Shown piece after piece: positions 1 to 10,272 of a DNA stretch of 64,000 bases (position 1 is the first letter of the stretch; each line of letters begins with the position of its first letter). Origin of the DNA: Roseomonas sp. (GTDB lineage: Bacteria; Pseudomonadota; Alphaproteobacteria; Acetobacterales; Acetobacteraceae). The stretch is taken from NCBI GenBank assembly GCA_020249265.1, contig JADCGA010000019.1, positions 156,081 through 220,080 on the forward strand, written 5' to 3'. A program made the translations under genes and the position numbers. The notes beneath the pieces were generated by a model that saw only the letters and a program-made list of their open reading frames with translations, was not told the DNA's origin and made no database searches.

Positions 1-920
1 TCCGCCAGCACGCGCATGGTGGTCATTTCCAGCGCCTTCAACTGCACTTCCACTTCAACCAGGCGCTCGCGGAAGCGCGCATCTTCGATCATCGGGCGTT
101 CACCACCCGGCGCATTCTGCGCAATTAGCTTCAGCCGACGGATGCGGTCTTTCGATGCACCCACGCGCGCCTGGCCGGTGCGTTCATTTGAAAGTAGGAA
201 TTTCGCGCAATCCCAGCCGCGATGTTCGGTGCCGACCAGATTGGCAACCGGCACTTTCACATCATCGAAGAACACCTCATTCACCTCATGCGCGCCATCA
301 ATGGTGATGATGGGGCGCACGGTGATGCCGGGTGTGTTCATATCCACGACAAGGAAGGAAATGCCTTCCTGCTGCTTGGTCGCTTCCGGATTGGTGCGCA
401 CCAGTAGGAAGATCCAATCGGCGTATTGCGCGAGTGTCGTCCAGGTTTTTTGCCCATTGACGATGTAGTGATCCCCTTCGCGCACAGCGCGCGTTTTCAG
501 CGACGCCAAATCAGATCCTGCGCCGGGTTCCGAGAAACCCTGGCAGAACCAAAGATCAAGATTGGCAAGCTTTGGCAGGAAGAATTTCTTCTGTTCTTCG
601 GTGCCGAAGGCAATCAGCACCGGCCCCAACATATTGCAATTGAAGCCAAGCGGAATCGGCGCCGGCGTGCCCTGCAATTCTTCCAACAGAATAAAGCGCT
701 TGATGGCAGACCAATCGCTCTGCCCGCCCCATTCCGCGGGCCAATGTGGCACGCACCAACCTTTAGCATTCAGCTTCTTCTGCCAGTCCAGCTGCATTTG
801 CTTGGTGGGGGTGCGGCCGGCTGCCATGCGTTCCCGCGTATCGGCGGGCAAATTGGCATCAATCCAATCGCGCACTTCCTGGCGGAAGGCGCGTTCCTCA
901 TCCGTGAAGCGTAGATCCAT
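1..920 (-). CDS. acyl-CoA dehydrogenase (3' end runs off window)
   Basis: Reverse-strand translation from ATG at 920: MDLRFTDEERAFRQEVRDWIDANLP...GFSEPGAGSDLASLKT...; acyl-CoA dehydrogenase N-terminal and middle-domain motifs. The plus ORFs here are shadows. Confidence 0.9.
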   Translation of the reverse strand, partial: MDLRFTDEERAFRQEVRDWIDANLPADTRERMAAGRTPTKQMQLDWQKKLNAKGWCVPHWPAEWGGQSDWSAIKRFILLEELQGTPAPIPLGFNCNMLGPVLIAFGTEEQKKFFLPKLANLDLWFCQGFSEPGAGSDLASLKTRAVREGDHYIVNGQKTWTTLAQYADWIFLLVRTNPEATKQQEGISFLVVDMNTPGITVRPIITIDGAHEVNEVFFDDVKVPVANLVGTEHRGWDCAKFLLSNERTGQARVGASKDRIRRLKLIAQNAPGGERPMIEDARFRERLVEVEVQLKALEMTTMRVLA

Positions 921-958
921 CTGTCTTTCTCCTTATTTCTTGCTGCCGACTTGCGGCA

Positions 959-3043
959 TCAGACCTTGGATTTGCCCATGGCCGCGAAGCTTCCGCCCTC
1001 ATCGGCCAGTTTTTCGATCAGCGCCGCGGGGCGCAGGTTCCTATCGCCCGTCGCTTCAGCGTATTGGTTGAGCTTGTCGCGCACCGCTTTCAGGCCAAGC
1101 GTATCCGCCCAGAACATCGGCCCTCCACGCCAGGCCGGCCAGCCAAAGCCATTGGTGAAGATCACATCAATATCAATCGGGCGGGATGAAATGCCTTCTT
1201 CCAGGATGCGCGCGCCTTCATTCACCATCGGCAGCAGCAGGCGTTCCAGGATTTCATCGGCTTCAATCTTGCGCCGACGCACCTGCATCTTTTCCGCGAC
1301 ATCCAGGATGATTCGCTCTACCTCAGGGTCGGGCAGGCGGTTGCGCTTTTCATCATACATGTACCAGCCCTTACTGGTTTTCTGACCGAAGCGCCCGGCG
1401 GCCACCACGGCATCCGCAATTGGCGCGACTGTGCCGCGCGCCTTACGCACCGCCGCACCAATATCAAGCCCGGCAAGGTCACCGGTCGCGAGCGGCCCCA
1501 TGGCCATGCCGTAGCCTTCCATCACGCGGTCAATATCCTGCGGCAGGCAGCCTTCCAGCAGCAGCTTTTCGACCTGCGGCGTGCGCTTGCCGGTCATGCG
1601 ATTGCCGACAAAGCCATCGCAATTGCCTACCAGCACCGGCAGCTTGCCGATCTTCTTACCGAATTCGGTTGCGGTCGCGATCGCAACCGCATTGGTCTTC
1701 GACCCGCGCACATTTTCAAGCAGGCGCATCACATTGGCGGGGCTGAAGAAATGCATGCCCATCACCCATTCGGGGCGTGATGTCGCATTGGCAATCTGAT
1801 CAATATCGAGCGTCGAGGTATTGGAAGCCAATATAATCCCAGGCCGCGCTGCTTTATCCAAGCGCGCGAAGACTTGCTTCTTCACATCCATATTCTCGAA
1901 CACTGCTTCGATTACCAGGTCGGCTTCGCCCACGGCTTTTTCGAAATCGGTGGAACCGCTCAGCAGGGCACGGCGCTTTTCGTATTCAGCTTGGGACAAG
2001 CGCCCGGAAGCGACCGTGCGTTGCCAATTCGCCTCACAACGTTGCAGGCCCTTGGTCAGGGCCTCATCCGTCATTTCAACAATGGTCACGGGCACGCCGA
2101 AATTCGCGGCACTCATGGCGATGCCGCCGCCCATGGTGCCGCCACCGATCACGACAAGCTTGCCGACCGGCAGCACTTGCGTATCGGCAGGCAGGCCGGG
2201 GACGCGCTGCGCTTCACGTTCGCCAAAGAAGATGTGGCGCAAAGCCTTGGATTGCTCGCCCGCCACCAGGCTTGCAAATAAATCGCGTTCTTTTTGTAAG
2301 CCTTCTTCGAAGGGTAGCGTAAAGGAAGCGCGCACCGCTTCCACGCAGCCCTTCGGACTTTCCTGGCCGCGCGCGCGCTTCAGCAAAGCGCCCGCCGCGG
2401 CATCAAACGGCGCCATATCCTGGCCCGCGATCCTGTCCGTGCGGTTGCGCGCCAGGGTGAAGGTCTTGCCAAGATTGGCGCGCGCAAAAGCAACCGCACC
2501 AGCTTCCAGATCGCCATCAATGATCGCATCCACGAAGCCGAGCTTATGCGCCTCAGTCGCCTTAATCGGGTCGCCGGAGACAATGATTTTCAGCGCCGCT
2601 TCCGGGCCGATCAGCCGCGGCAAGCGTTGCGTACCTCCCGCGCCCGGCACAAAGCCGCGCTTCACTTCCGGCAGGCCAAGATTTGCATCCGGAGCCGCCA
2701 CGCGCGCATGGCAGGCAAGCGCCACTTCCAAGCCACCACCCAGCGCCGAGCCATGAATGGCGGCGACCGTGAGGCCTGGGAAGCTTTCAAATTCTTCGAA
2801 GACTTCGGTCAAGGAAGGCGGGATTCGCGGCTTGCCGAATTCGGTCATCTCGGCGCCGGCGCAGAACATGCGCCCGGTGCCGATGATCACCACCGCCTTG
2901 GCGCCAGCGGCGCGCGCCGCCTTCATGCCATCATAAAGCCCGGCGCGAATTTCGGTACGCAGCGTATTCACGGGGGGGTTGGCCAGGCGCAGCACATGCA
3001 CCTCCCCCATCGCCACATGCTGCACGAATTGATTCTCAGCCAA
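959..3043 (-). CDS. 3-hydroxyacyl-CoA dehydrogenase / enoyl-CoA hydratase (FadB/FadJ-like)
   Basis: Crotonase motif (HGSALGGGLEVALACHARVA) followed by NAD-binding VVIGGGTMGGGIAMSAANFG and HFFSPANVM. Start chosen as TTG at 3043 after a GAGGGAGAG-like RBS; the ORF is open further upstream. Confidence 0.9.
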   Translation of the reverse strand: MAENQFVQHVAMGEVHVLRLANPPVNTLRTEIRAGLYDGMKAARAAGAKAVVIIGTGRMFCAGAEMTEFGKPRIPPSLTEVFEEFESFPGLTVAAIHGSALGGGLEVALACHARVAAPDANLGLPEVKRGFVPGAGGTQRLPRLIGPEAALKIIVSGDPIKATEAHKLGFVDAIIDGDLEAGAVAFARANLGKTFTLARNRTDRIAGQDMAPFDAAAGALLKRARGQESPKGCVEAVRASFTLPFEEGLQKERDLFASLVAGEQSKALRHIFFGEREAQRVPGLPADTQVLPVGKLVVIGGGTMGGGIAMSAANFGVPVTIVEMTDEALTKGLQRCEANWQRTVASGRLSQAEYEKRRALLSGSTDFEKAVGEADLVIEAVFENMDVKKQVFARLDKAARPGIILASNTSTLDIDQIANATSRPEWVMGMHFFSPANVMRLLENVRGSKTNAVAIATATEFGKKIGKLPVLVGNCDGFVGNRMTGKRTPQVEKLLLEGCLPQDIDRVMEGYGMAMGPLATGDLAGLDIGAAVRKARGTVAPIADAVVAAGRFGQKTSKGWYMYDEKRNRLPDPEVERIILDVAEKMQVRRRKIEADEILERLLLPMVNEGARILEEGISSRPIDIDVIFTNGFGWPAWRGGPMFWADTLGLKAVRDKLNQYAEATGDRNLRPAALIEKLADEGGSFAAMGKSKV

Positions 3044-3151
3044 AAGCGTCTCTCCCTCATCCAGGCGGGGCCTGGCGCCCCTTTGGGGGTAGTCTCCGGC
3101 ACTCTGCGCCCGAGGGCAAGCACCCGGTTGCGGGAAAGCGCCGGTCATGCT

Positions 3152-3258
3152 GCCTTAGAGCATGCCTGCCACGCCCAAGCGTGGCCGACATACTCTAAAA
3201 ACAATGTTTGGTCGCATTTTCCGAGTCGCCAAGTGAAACCACTTGGCTTGAAAATGCT
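3152..3258 (-). repeat. Composite palindromic intergenic repeat (P1+P2), copy 1
   Basis: Reverse complement gagcattttcaagccaagtggtttcacttggcgactcggaaaatgcgaccaaa matches 39358-39412 and 9023-9078, followed by a second palindrome (tagagtatgtcggccacgc...gcgtggcaggcatgctcta). Confidence 0.85.
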
Positions 3259-3289
3259 CCGGCCATCTAAGGCTCAAGGAGGAAGCGCC

Positions 3290-4072
3290 ATGTCCCTATT
3301 CGATCTGACCGGCAAGGTGGCCGTGGTCACCGGCGGCAGCCGCGGTATTGGCCGCGCCATTTGCGAAAGAATGGCCGAACAAGGCGCCAAGGTGGTGGTT
3401 TCATCCCGCAAAATTGATGCCTGCCAGGAAGTGGTGGATGCCATCAAGGCCAAGGGCGGGCAGGCCATGGCGATTGCCTGCAATATCGGGCGCAAGAATG
3501 AATGTCAGGCGCTGATTGACCAAACCATCGCCGCCTGGGGCCAGGTGGATATCATGGTCTGCAATGCGGCGATCAATCCGCATTTCGGCCCTGCCGTGAC
3601 CATGCCGGATGAGATTTTTGATAAGATCATGGCGTCCAACATCAAATCCAACCTGTGGCTTTCGCATATGACCGCGCCGGGTATGGCGGAACGGGGTGGG
3701 GGTTCCATCATCATCATTTCGTCCATCGGCGGCTTCCGGGGCTCCCCGGTGCTGGGCGCCTATGCCATTTCCAAGGCGGCCGATATGCAATTGGTGCGGA
3801 ACCTCGCCGTGGAATGGGGGCCGAAAAACGTGCGCGCCAATGCCATCGCGCCCGGGCTGGTGCGGACGGATTTCGCCCGCGCGCTGTGGGAAGACCCGGG
3901 CATTTACGCCAAGCGCACCAAGGACACGCCGCTGAAGCGCATTGGGGAACCCGATGAAATCGCGGGCGCGGCAGTGTTTCTGGGCTCCGCCGCCGGGTCC
4001 TTCATGACCGGGCAGACGATTGTGATTGATGGCGGCGTTTTGGCTGGCAGCCCCAGCCGTTCGGATGATTGA
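3290..4072 (+). CDS. SDR-family oxidoreductase
   Basis: MSLFDLTGKVAVVTGGSRGIGRAICERMAEQ...YAISKAA...; GxxxGxG and YxxxK motifs; RBS aaggagg. Confidence 0.92.
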   Translation: MSLFDLTGKVAVVTGGSRGIGRAICERMAEQGAKVVVSSRKIDACQEVVDAIKAKGGQAMAIACNIGRKNECQALIDQTIAAWGQVDIMVCNAAINPHFGPAVTMPDEIFDKIMASNIKSNLWLSHMTAPGMAERGGGSIIIISSIGGFRGSPVLGAYAISKAADMQLVRNLAVEWGPKNVRANAIAPGLVRTDFARALWEDPGIYAKRTKDTPLKRIGEPDEIAGAAVFLGSAAGSFMTGQTIVIDGGVLAGSPSRSDD

Positions 4073-4183
4073 TCGGCGCGCGTTGCATCACTTTGCTTGA
4101 TCCCTATTGAAGGATCACGCCGATCCCGGTTCTACAATCAGCATACGCGCCAAGATGTTTCCGTCTTGGCGCGTAATGGCCTG

Positions 4184-6115
4184 CTACCTCACCCTATTCG
4201 CCACCAGCTGATCCACCACCGCCGGGTCAGCCAGGGTGCTGGTATCGCCAAGCCCATCCACCTCATTTGCCGCGATTTTGCGGAGAATCCGCCGCATGAT
4301 CTTGCCGGAACGGGTTTTCGGCAGGCCCGGCGCCCATTGGATGGCATCGGGTGTGGCGATGGGGCCGATTTCCTTCCGCACCCAGGCGACCAATTCCTTG
4401 CGCAGCACCTCGGAGGGCTCAACACCCGCCATCAGCGTGACATAGGCATAGATGCCCTGGCCCTTGATGTCATGCGGCATGCCAACCACCGCGGCCTCTG
4501 CCACCGCAGGGTTTCCCACCAGCGCGCTTTCAATCTCGGCCGTGCCCATGCGGTGGCCCGCCACGTTGATCACATCATCCACGCGGCCCGTGATCCAGTA
4601 ATAGCCATCGGCATCACGCCGCGCGCCATCGCCGGTGAAATACATGCCCTTGAAGGTGGAAAAATAGGTCTGCACGAAGCGTTCATGGTCACCATAAACC
4701 GTACGCATCTGCCCGGGCCAGCTATCCAGGATCACCAGATTACCCTCGGCCGCCCCTTCCAAAAGCTTCCCTTCACCATCCACCAAAGCCGGCTTCACAC
4801 CGGGCAAGGGAAGCGTGGCGGAACCAGGCTTTTGCGCGACGGCGCCAGGCAAGGGTGAGATCAAAATGCCGCCGGTTTCTGTCTGCCACCAGGTATCCAC
4901 AATCGGGCAGCGTGAATCGCCCACCACGCGATAATACCAAAGCCAGGCTTCGGGATTGATTGGCTCGCCCACGCTGCCAAGGATGCGCAGGCTGGAACGG
5001 TCATGCTTTTGCACCGGCGCTTCGCCATCGCGCATCAGGGCGCGAATCGCGGTGGGTGCGGTGTAGAAGATATTCACCTTGTGCTTTGCCACCACCTGCC
5101 AGAAGCGCCCGGAATCGGGCCAGCTCGGCACGCCTTCAAACATCAGCGTGGTCGCGCCATTCGCGAGCGGACCATAGACAATATAGCTATGCCCGGTCAC
5201 CCAGCCGACATCGGCGGTGCACCAATAGATCTCGCCTTCGCGATAATCGAAAACTTTTTCATGCGTATAAGATGCCCAAACCATATAACCGCCGGTGGTG
5301 TGCAACACACCCTTGGGCTTGCCCGTGCTGCCTGACGTATAAAGGATGAACAGCGGGTCTTCCGCGCCCATTGGCTCGGGCTCGCAAGTTTCGGGCTGGC
5401 CCGCAGTGATCGCATCCCACCAATGATCGCGGCCTGACATCATCTCAACGCTGCCGCCGGTATTGCGCGCGACAATCACGTTCTGGATGGACGAACAACT
5501 CAGCAGCGCCTCATCCGCATTGACTTTGAGCGGCACGCGCCGGCCACCGCGGCGACCTTCATCCGCAGTGATGAGCATGACGCATCTGGAATCCTGAATG
5601 CGCGATGCCAGGCTATCGGGTGAAAAACCGCCAAAGACGATGGAATGAATGGCGCCAACCCGCGCGCAGGCCAGCATGGCAACCGCCGCTTCCACGATCA
5701 TGGGCAGATAAATGCAAACCCGGTCGCCCTTTTTCACGCCAAGCTTCCGCATGGCATTAGCCAGTTTGCAGACGCGCGCATGCAATTCGCGGTAGGTCAC
5801 CTTGGCATCCGCGGCAGGGTCATCCCCTTCCCACAGGATCGCCACCTGATCACCGCGCGTCGCCAAATGCCGATCGAGGCAGGAGACTGAGGCATTCAGC
5901 ACCCCATCCTCAAACCATTTGATCGAAACATTGCCGTTGAAATCGGTGTTCTTGATTTTCGTTGGCGCCTTCATCCAGGTGATGCGCTTGGCTTCATCGC
6001 GCCAGAACGCATCGGGGTCCTTCGCCGCTGCGTCATACATGGCGGCGCGCTGCGCTTCCGTCACACGCGCCTTGGCGACGATTTCGGGTTTCAGCGCGAT
6101 CAATTCATCAGCCAT
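4184..6115 (-). CDS. acs: acetate/propionate--CoA ligase
   Basis: 643-aa translation with [51 protein letters not shown] and C-terminal [11 protein letters not shown]; start at 6115 after gggggagga. Confidence 0.93.
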   Translation of the reverse strand: MADELIALKPEIVAKARVTEAQRAAMYDAAAKDPDAFWRDEAKRITWMKAPTKIKNTDFNGNVSIKWFEDGVLNASVSCLDRHLATRGDQVAILWEGDDPAADAKVTYRELHARVCKLANAMRKLGVKKGDRVCIYLPMIVEAAVAMLACARVGAIHSIVFGGFSPDSLASRIQDSRCVMLITADEGRRGGRRVPLKVNADEALLSCSSIQNVIVARNTGGSVEMMSGRDHWWDAITAGQPETCEPEPMGAEDPLFILYTSGSTGKPKGVLHTTGGYMVWASYTHEKVFDYREGEIYWCTADVGWVTGHSYIVYGPLANGATTLMFEGVPSWPDSGRFWQVVAKHKVNIFYTAPTAIRALMRDGEAPVQKHDRSSLRILGSVGEPINPEAWLWYYRVVGDSRCPIVDTWWQTETGGILISPLPGAVAQKPGSATLPLPGVKPALVDGEGKLLEGAAEGNLVILDSWPGQMRTVYGDHERFVQTYFSTFKGMYFTGDGARRDADGYYWITGRVDDVINVAGHRMGTAEIESALVGNPAVAEAAVVGMPHDIKGQGIYAYVTLMAGVEPSEVLRKELVAWVRKEIGPIATPDAIQWAPGLPKTRSGKIMRRILRKIAANEVDGLGDTSTLADPAVVDQLVANRVR

Positions 6116-6329
6116 GCCTGGGTCCTCCCCCTGTTTCGGTCTTGATATGGGGGGAATGTGCGTCCGGGCTTTGCGAAACGTCAATCTTTTGGGTGGGCTG
6201 GGGGCGCCCCAAAACGACAAAGCCCGCCCCGGTGAAGGGCGGGCCTTGCGGCTGGTCGGCGGGCGGGACGCATCCACCCGACGGTTCTGCTGCGTTAGCG
6301 GGTGGCACCGCCTGCGGGGGCCGCCGGCG
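5929..6329. repeat. ~400-bp direct repeat, copy A (acs 5' end, leader, hairpin, remnant of small-gene 3' end)
   Basis: Near-identical to 8273-8675 by direct reading. Confidence 0.9.
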
Positions 6330-6570
6330 GTGCCGCCAGCCGGCTGCGGCAGAGTCGGCCCGGGTGCGCTGCGGGCCGGTTAGCTTCGCCGGGGCGGCAC
6401 CCCCCACCGCGGCCCCACCCCCCCACCCTTTGGAGAGGGGTTCCACGCGCCAGCGATTCGTCATTTCCGATGCTGCGACAAGGCCGCGGTAACTTCTGGA
6501 CGGAGGGGGCGCGAACCGTAAGCGTCATCTTTGGACTGCCTTGCGGCGCCGCGCTGTATCGGGCCCTCTC

Positions 6571-7824
6571 TCAACCCCGCCGCGGCACGACCCGGCAGTG
6601 CAGCAAGCCGAGCGGAACCAGTGCGACGATCCCGACCAGTAGCGCTACGGCCAGTGCGGTGGTCGGGCCGAAGCCCTCCAGCCCGGCCGCAAACAGGAAG
6701 GGCGCGCCCGCGCCCAGCACGGTGCGGATTGCCGCAAGCCGGCCGAGCCGCGCGCCGTAGCCGGCCGCGCCGAACAAAGCGAGCGGGACGCTGCCGCGCA
6801 CGATGCTCGAAAGGCCGGCTCCGAGCCCGAACAGCACCGCAAACACCGTGCCCGCCGCCACAGGATCGACCGGCAGCAACAGCACCAGGATCGCGGCCGG
6901 CAGCGCCGCAGCGGAAACCAGCGCAACTGTCAGCGGATGCAGCGCCCGCCAGAACAGTGCATCCACCAGCCGGATCAGCACCTGCGCCGGCCCCATCAGC
7001 ATGGCGACCAGATAGGCGGCAGTGCCGAGCTCGAGCGCCTGCAGCACTGGGACGAGATGGACCGTGACCGCCGCGGTCAACACCCCGCTCAGCGCGAAGC
7101 TTACCGCAACGGCCCAGAAGGCGAGCTGCGCCGCCCTGCCGGCAAGGGGCAGGCCGAATTCCTGCCGCGCCTCGGGCCCGGTGCCGCCAAGGGCCTCTCC
7201 ACGTGGCCGCGCCGAGATCCAGGCATGAAGCGGCAGCGCGACCAGCAGGTGCAGCGCAGCGAAGGCCGCATAGGTGCCGCGCCAGCCAAGCACCTCCACC
7301 AGCCACCCCGTGAGCGGCCAGAAGATCGTTGAGGCAAAGCCCGCGATCAGCGTGAGATGCGTAATGGCCCGCTTGGCCTCCGCGCGCCCGAGGGTGGCGA
7401 GCGTCGCGAAGGCGGCATCGTAGAGCACGGCGACGCCGACTACCTCGATGGCGATGACGCAGGCAGCGAAGGCCCAAAGATTGGGCGCGATCGCCAGGCC
7501 GCCCACCAGAAGCGCCGTGCAAAGGCTGCCGGCGGCCATAATGCGCGGCGCGCCGAAGCGGTCCATCCAGGCGCCGAGCTGCGGCGCGGCGAGCCCTCCG
7601 GCAAGCAACCCTGCCGAGAAAATCGCATAGAGAGAGGTGAGCGAGGTATCGAACTCTGCCGCGACGGCGGGCGCGAGGATGGCATAGGCGTAGTAGAGCG
7701 TGCCGTAGCCAATCACCTGCGTCGCACCGAGCGCGAGGACAACCGGAAGCAGCCGCGACCCGCTGCGCGGCGGCGCGGCCGGAAGGCGCGGGTCGAGGGA
7801 CACGCGCCGCCTCAGCCGCAGCAT
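6571..7824 (-). CDS. MFS transporter
   Basis: Multi-TM translation (IGYGTLYYAYAILAPAVAAEF...GAWMDRFGAPRIMAAGSL...); ATG at 7824 overlaps the stop of the upstream Cys-rich ORF. Confidence 0.82.
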   Translation of the reverse strand: MLRLRRRVSLDPRLPAAPPRSGSRLLPVVLALGATQVIGYGTLYYAYAILAPAVAAEFDTSLTSLYAIFSAGLLAGGLAAPQLGAWMDRFGAPRIMAAGSLCTALLVGGLAIAPNLWAFAACVIAIEVVGVAVLYDAAFATLATLGRAEAKRAITHLTLIAGFASTIFWPLTGWLVEVLGWRGTYAAFAALHLLVALPLHAWISARPRGEALGGTGPEARQEFGLPLAGRAAQLAFWAVAVSFALSGVLTAAVTVHLVPVLQALELGTAAYLVAMLMGPAQVLIRLVDALFWRALHPLTVALVSAAALPAAILVLLLPVDPVAAGTVFAVLFGLGAGLSSIVRGSVPLALFGAAGYGARLGRLAAIRTVLGAGAPFLFAAGLEGFGPTTALAVALLVGIVALVPLGLLHCRVVPRRG

Positions 7825-8408
7825 CCGCAGGCCTCCTGTACTGGCGCCACGGCTGGCCCGTAGCACGGCGCCTCGGCGACGCGTTCCGGCTTCGCGTCGC
7901 AGCAGACGCCCTGCGGCGTCGCCGGCGTACAACAGGAGGCCGCAGCATCGGGCGCGCGATCCGTCGAGCACATACCCGTCTGCGGCGGCACCAACCGGAC
8001 GCGTCGCACCGCCTGCGGGTCGCAGGCGACGAATGCGGCGATCGAACGCACTTGCTCGTGGCCGGTGGACAGGTAATCAGTCATGGTCTGAATGAGGCCA
8101 TTGGGCCGCACACCAACAACCATAGGCGCGCCACCCACCAGCATCACATAGGAAAAGCTGCGTCGCACATTATAAGCTAGGTTGGGGAATAGTGTTTGCG
8201 CAACGGCCATGGGGCCGGCATTGGCCAGCACGAGCGGATAGCCATCCGGGCGTTCGGCTGCAATAACCAAAGCATTGCCATTGAAATCGGTATTCTTGAT
8301 TTTCGTCGGCGCCTTCATCCAGGCAATGCGCGTGACTTCATCGCGCCAGAAGGCATCGGGGTCTTTCGTCGCCGCATCATGCATGGCCACGCGCTGCGTT
8401 TCCGACAC
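7812..8408 (-). pseudogene. Chimeric ORF: truncated acs N-terminus + Bug/TctC-like fragment + Cys-rich C-terminal fragment
   Basis: aa 1-46 match the Acs N-terminus ([33 protein letters not shown]); aa 47-113 resemble Bug binding proteins (ERPDGYPLVLANAGPMAVAQTLFPNLAYN); the tail is SCCTPATPQGVCCDAKPERVAEAPCYGPAVAPVQEACGCCG. Confidence 0.75.
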
Positions 8409-8675
8409 ACGCGCCTTGGCGACGATTTCGAGTTTCCAGCGCGATCAACTCATTAGACATGCCTGGGTCATCCCCCTGTTTCGGTCTTGATATGGGGGGA
8501 ATGTGCGTCCGGGCTTTGCGAAACGTCAATCTTTAGGGTGGGCTGAGGGCGCCCCAAAACGACAAAGCCCGCCCCGGTTAGGGCGGGCCTTGCGGCTGGC
8601 CGGCGGGCGGGACGCATCCACCCGCCGGTTCTGCTGCTAGGTTAGCGGGTGGCGCCGCCTGCGGGGGCCGCCGGC
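8273..8675. repeat. ~400-bp direct repeat, copy B
   Basis: Same orientation as 5929-6329; acs start region degraded, small upstream gene intact here. Confidence 0.9.
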
Positions 8676-8881
8676 GTCACCGCGCGGGTCTGGCCGTTCC
8701 CCTGATGGCCACGCACCTGGCCAGGGGCGGCTTCACCGGGCTTGGCCCCCGCCGGCGCCTGAGCGGCGGGGCGGCTGCCCTGGGCAGGGGCGGTGCTGGC
8801 CGTCCCCTGGGCGAGTGCCGCGCCTGTCAGCGCGAAAGCAAGGCCGGCGGCGAGAAGTGAGGTCTTTGTCAGGTAGCGCAT
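8642..8881 (-). CDS. Small exported Ala/Pro/Gly-rich protein
   Basis: MRYLTKTSLLAAGLAFALTGAALAQ signal peptide, then low-complexity mature region; its 3' end (AAPAGGATR*) recurs in repeat copy A. Confidence 0.55.
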   Translation of the reverse strand: MRYLTKTSLLAAGLAFALTGAALAQGTASTAPAQGSRPAAQAPAGAKPGEAAPGQVRGHQGNGQTRAVTPAAPAGGATR

Positions 8882-9022
8882 CTTGTCCTCCTATGTTTGA
8901 ACTGTGCGCAACGACATATGACCCCGGCGGCAAGGCGGGCTTGCGTCTTGTTCAAGGTATTTTCAGGACTTTTGCGGCGGCGCCATGGCGGGCATGGCGG
9001 GATTGCGGCGGAGGCGCGCCAA

Positions 9023-9126
9023 GAGCATTTTCAAGCCAAGTGGAATCACTTGGCGGCTTGGAAAATGCGATCAAACAAAGGTCTAGAGCGTGTCCCGTGA
9101 ACGAAGGTGAACGGGAAACGCTCTAG
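9023..9126 (+). repeat. Composite palindromic intergenic repeat (P1+P2), copy 2
   Basis: gagcattttcaagccaagtggaatcacttggcggcttggaaaatgcgatcaaa followed by ctagagcgtgtcccgtgaacgaaggtgaacgggaaacgctctag; the terminal CTAG contains the aroC stop codon. Confidence 0.88.
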
Positions 9127-10229
9127 TTGCGAGGCAGGCGCGCCGCTGTTGGTGCTTCCGGATTCTGCGCACGGTGGCGCAGCAAATGATCGGCCAGCAC
9201 CAGCGCCATCATCGCTTCCCCGACAGGTACGGCGCGGATGCCAACGCAGGGGTCGTGCCGACCTTTGGTGATGATGTCCACATCCTGCCCGAAGCGATCC
9301 ACCCCAAGCCGGGGTTCAAGAATCGAACTGGTGGGCTTCACCGCGAAGCGCGCCACAATCGGCTGGCCGGTGCTGATCCCGCCCAAAACGCCGCCGGCGT
9401 GATTGGCTTGGAAGGCGACCAAGCCGCCATCAGCCATCCGCATTTCATCCGCATTCGCCGTGCCGGTCAGCGCGGCTGCGGCGAAGCCATCGCCAATCTC
9501 AACCCCTTTGACGGCATTGATGCCCATCAGCGCGCCGGCCAAATCCGCATCCAGCTTGCCGTAAATGGGGGCACCCAGGCCGGGGGGCACACCTTCGGCC
9601 ACAATTTCGATCACCGCGCCCACTGAATTGCCGGATTTGCGCAGCGCTAAAAGCTGTTCTTCCCAGCGCGCGGCGGCCGCACGGTCTGGGCAGAAGAAAT
9701 CATTTTCCTCCACCGCCGCCCAATCCCAGGCCGCGCGGTCCACCGCATCGCCCCCCATGGCAACCAAGGCACCCCTGATCCGCACACCATCGCCCAGCAC
9801 CTTGCGCGCAATGGCGCCGGCGGCCACGCGCATGGCGGTTTCCCGCGCGCTGGAACGCCCGCCGCCACGATAATCGCGAATGCCGTATTTCAATTCATAC
9901 GCAATATCGGCATGGCCGGGGCGGAAACGATCCTTGATCTCCCCATAATCCTTGCTGCGCTGGTCGGTGTTCTCGATCATCAGCGAAATCGGCGTGCCGG
10001 TGGTCTGGCCTTCAAATACGCCGGAGAGAATCCGCACCTGATCCGCTTCCTGGCGTTGCGTCACGAATTTGGATTGGCCTGGCCGGCGCCGATCCAGGAA
10101 GGGCTGGATATCGGCTTCCGAAAGCATCATGCGCGGGGGCGCGCCATCCACCACGCAGCCAATCGCCGGCCCATGGCTTTCGCCCCAGGTGGTGACGCGG
10201 AAAAGATGGCCGAAACTGTTATGCGACAT
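9123..10229 (-). CDS. aroC: chorismate synthase
   Basis: [29 protein letters not shown]...[30 protein letters not shown]... Confidence 0.97.
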   Translation of the reverse strand: MSHNSFGHLFRVTTWGESHGPAIGCVVDGAPPRMMLSEADIQPFLDRRRPGQSKFVTQRQEADQVRILSGVFEGQTTGTPISLMIENTDQRSKDYGEIKDRFRPGHADIAYELKYGIRDYRGGGRSSARETAMRVAAGAIARKVLGDGVRIRGALVAMGGDAVDRAAWDWAAVEENDFFCPDRAAAARWEEQLLALRKSGNSVGAVIEIVAEGVPPGLGAPIYGKLDADLAGALMGINAVKGVEIGDGFAAAALTGTANADEMRMADGGLVAFQANHAGGVLGGISTGQPIVARFAVKPTSSILEPRLGVDRFGQDVDIITKGRHDPCVGIRAVPVGEAMMALVLADHLLRHRAQNPEAPTAARLPRN

Positions 10230-10272
10230 GGGAAATGGGTCTATCCCGCCCCCTGCCTTGCGACAAGCGCCC

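Noticed and set aside
1821-2756. 311-aa plus ORF opposite fadB-like gene
   Set aside because: Antisense shadow; Ser/Arg/Ala/Pro-rich with no domain.
6461-7948. 495-aa minus ORF overlapping the MFS gene in another frame
   Set aside because: Arg/Ala-rich translation with no motif; the frame with membrane segments (466-aa ORF) is the coding one.
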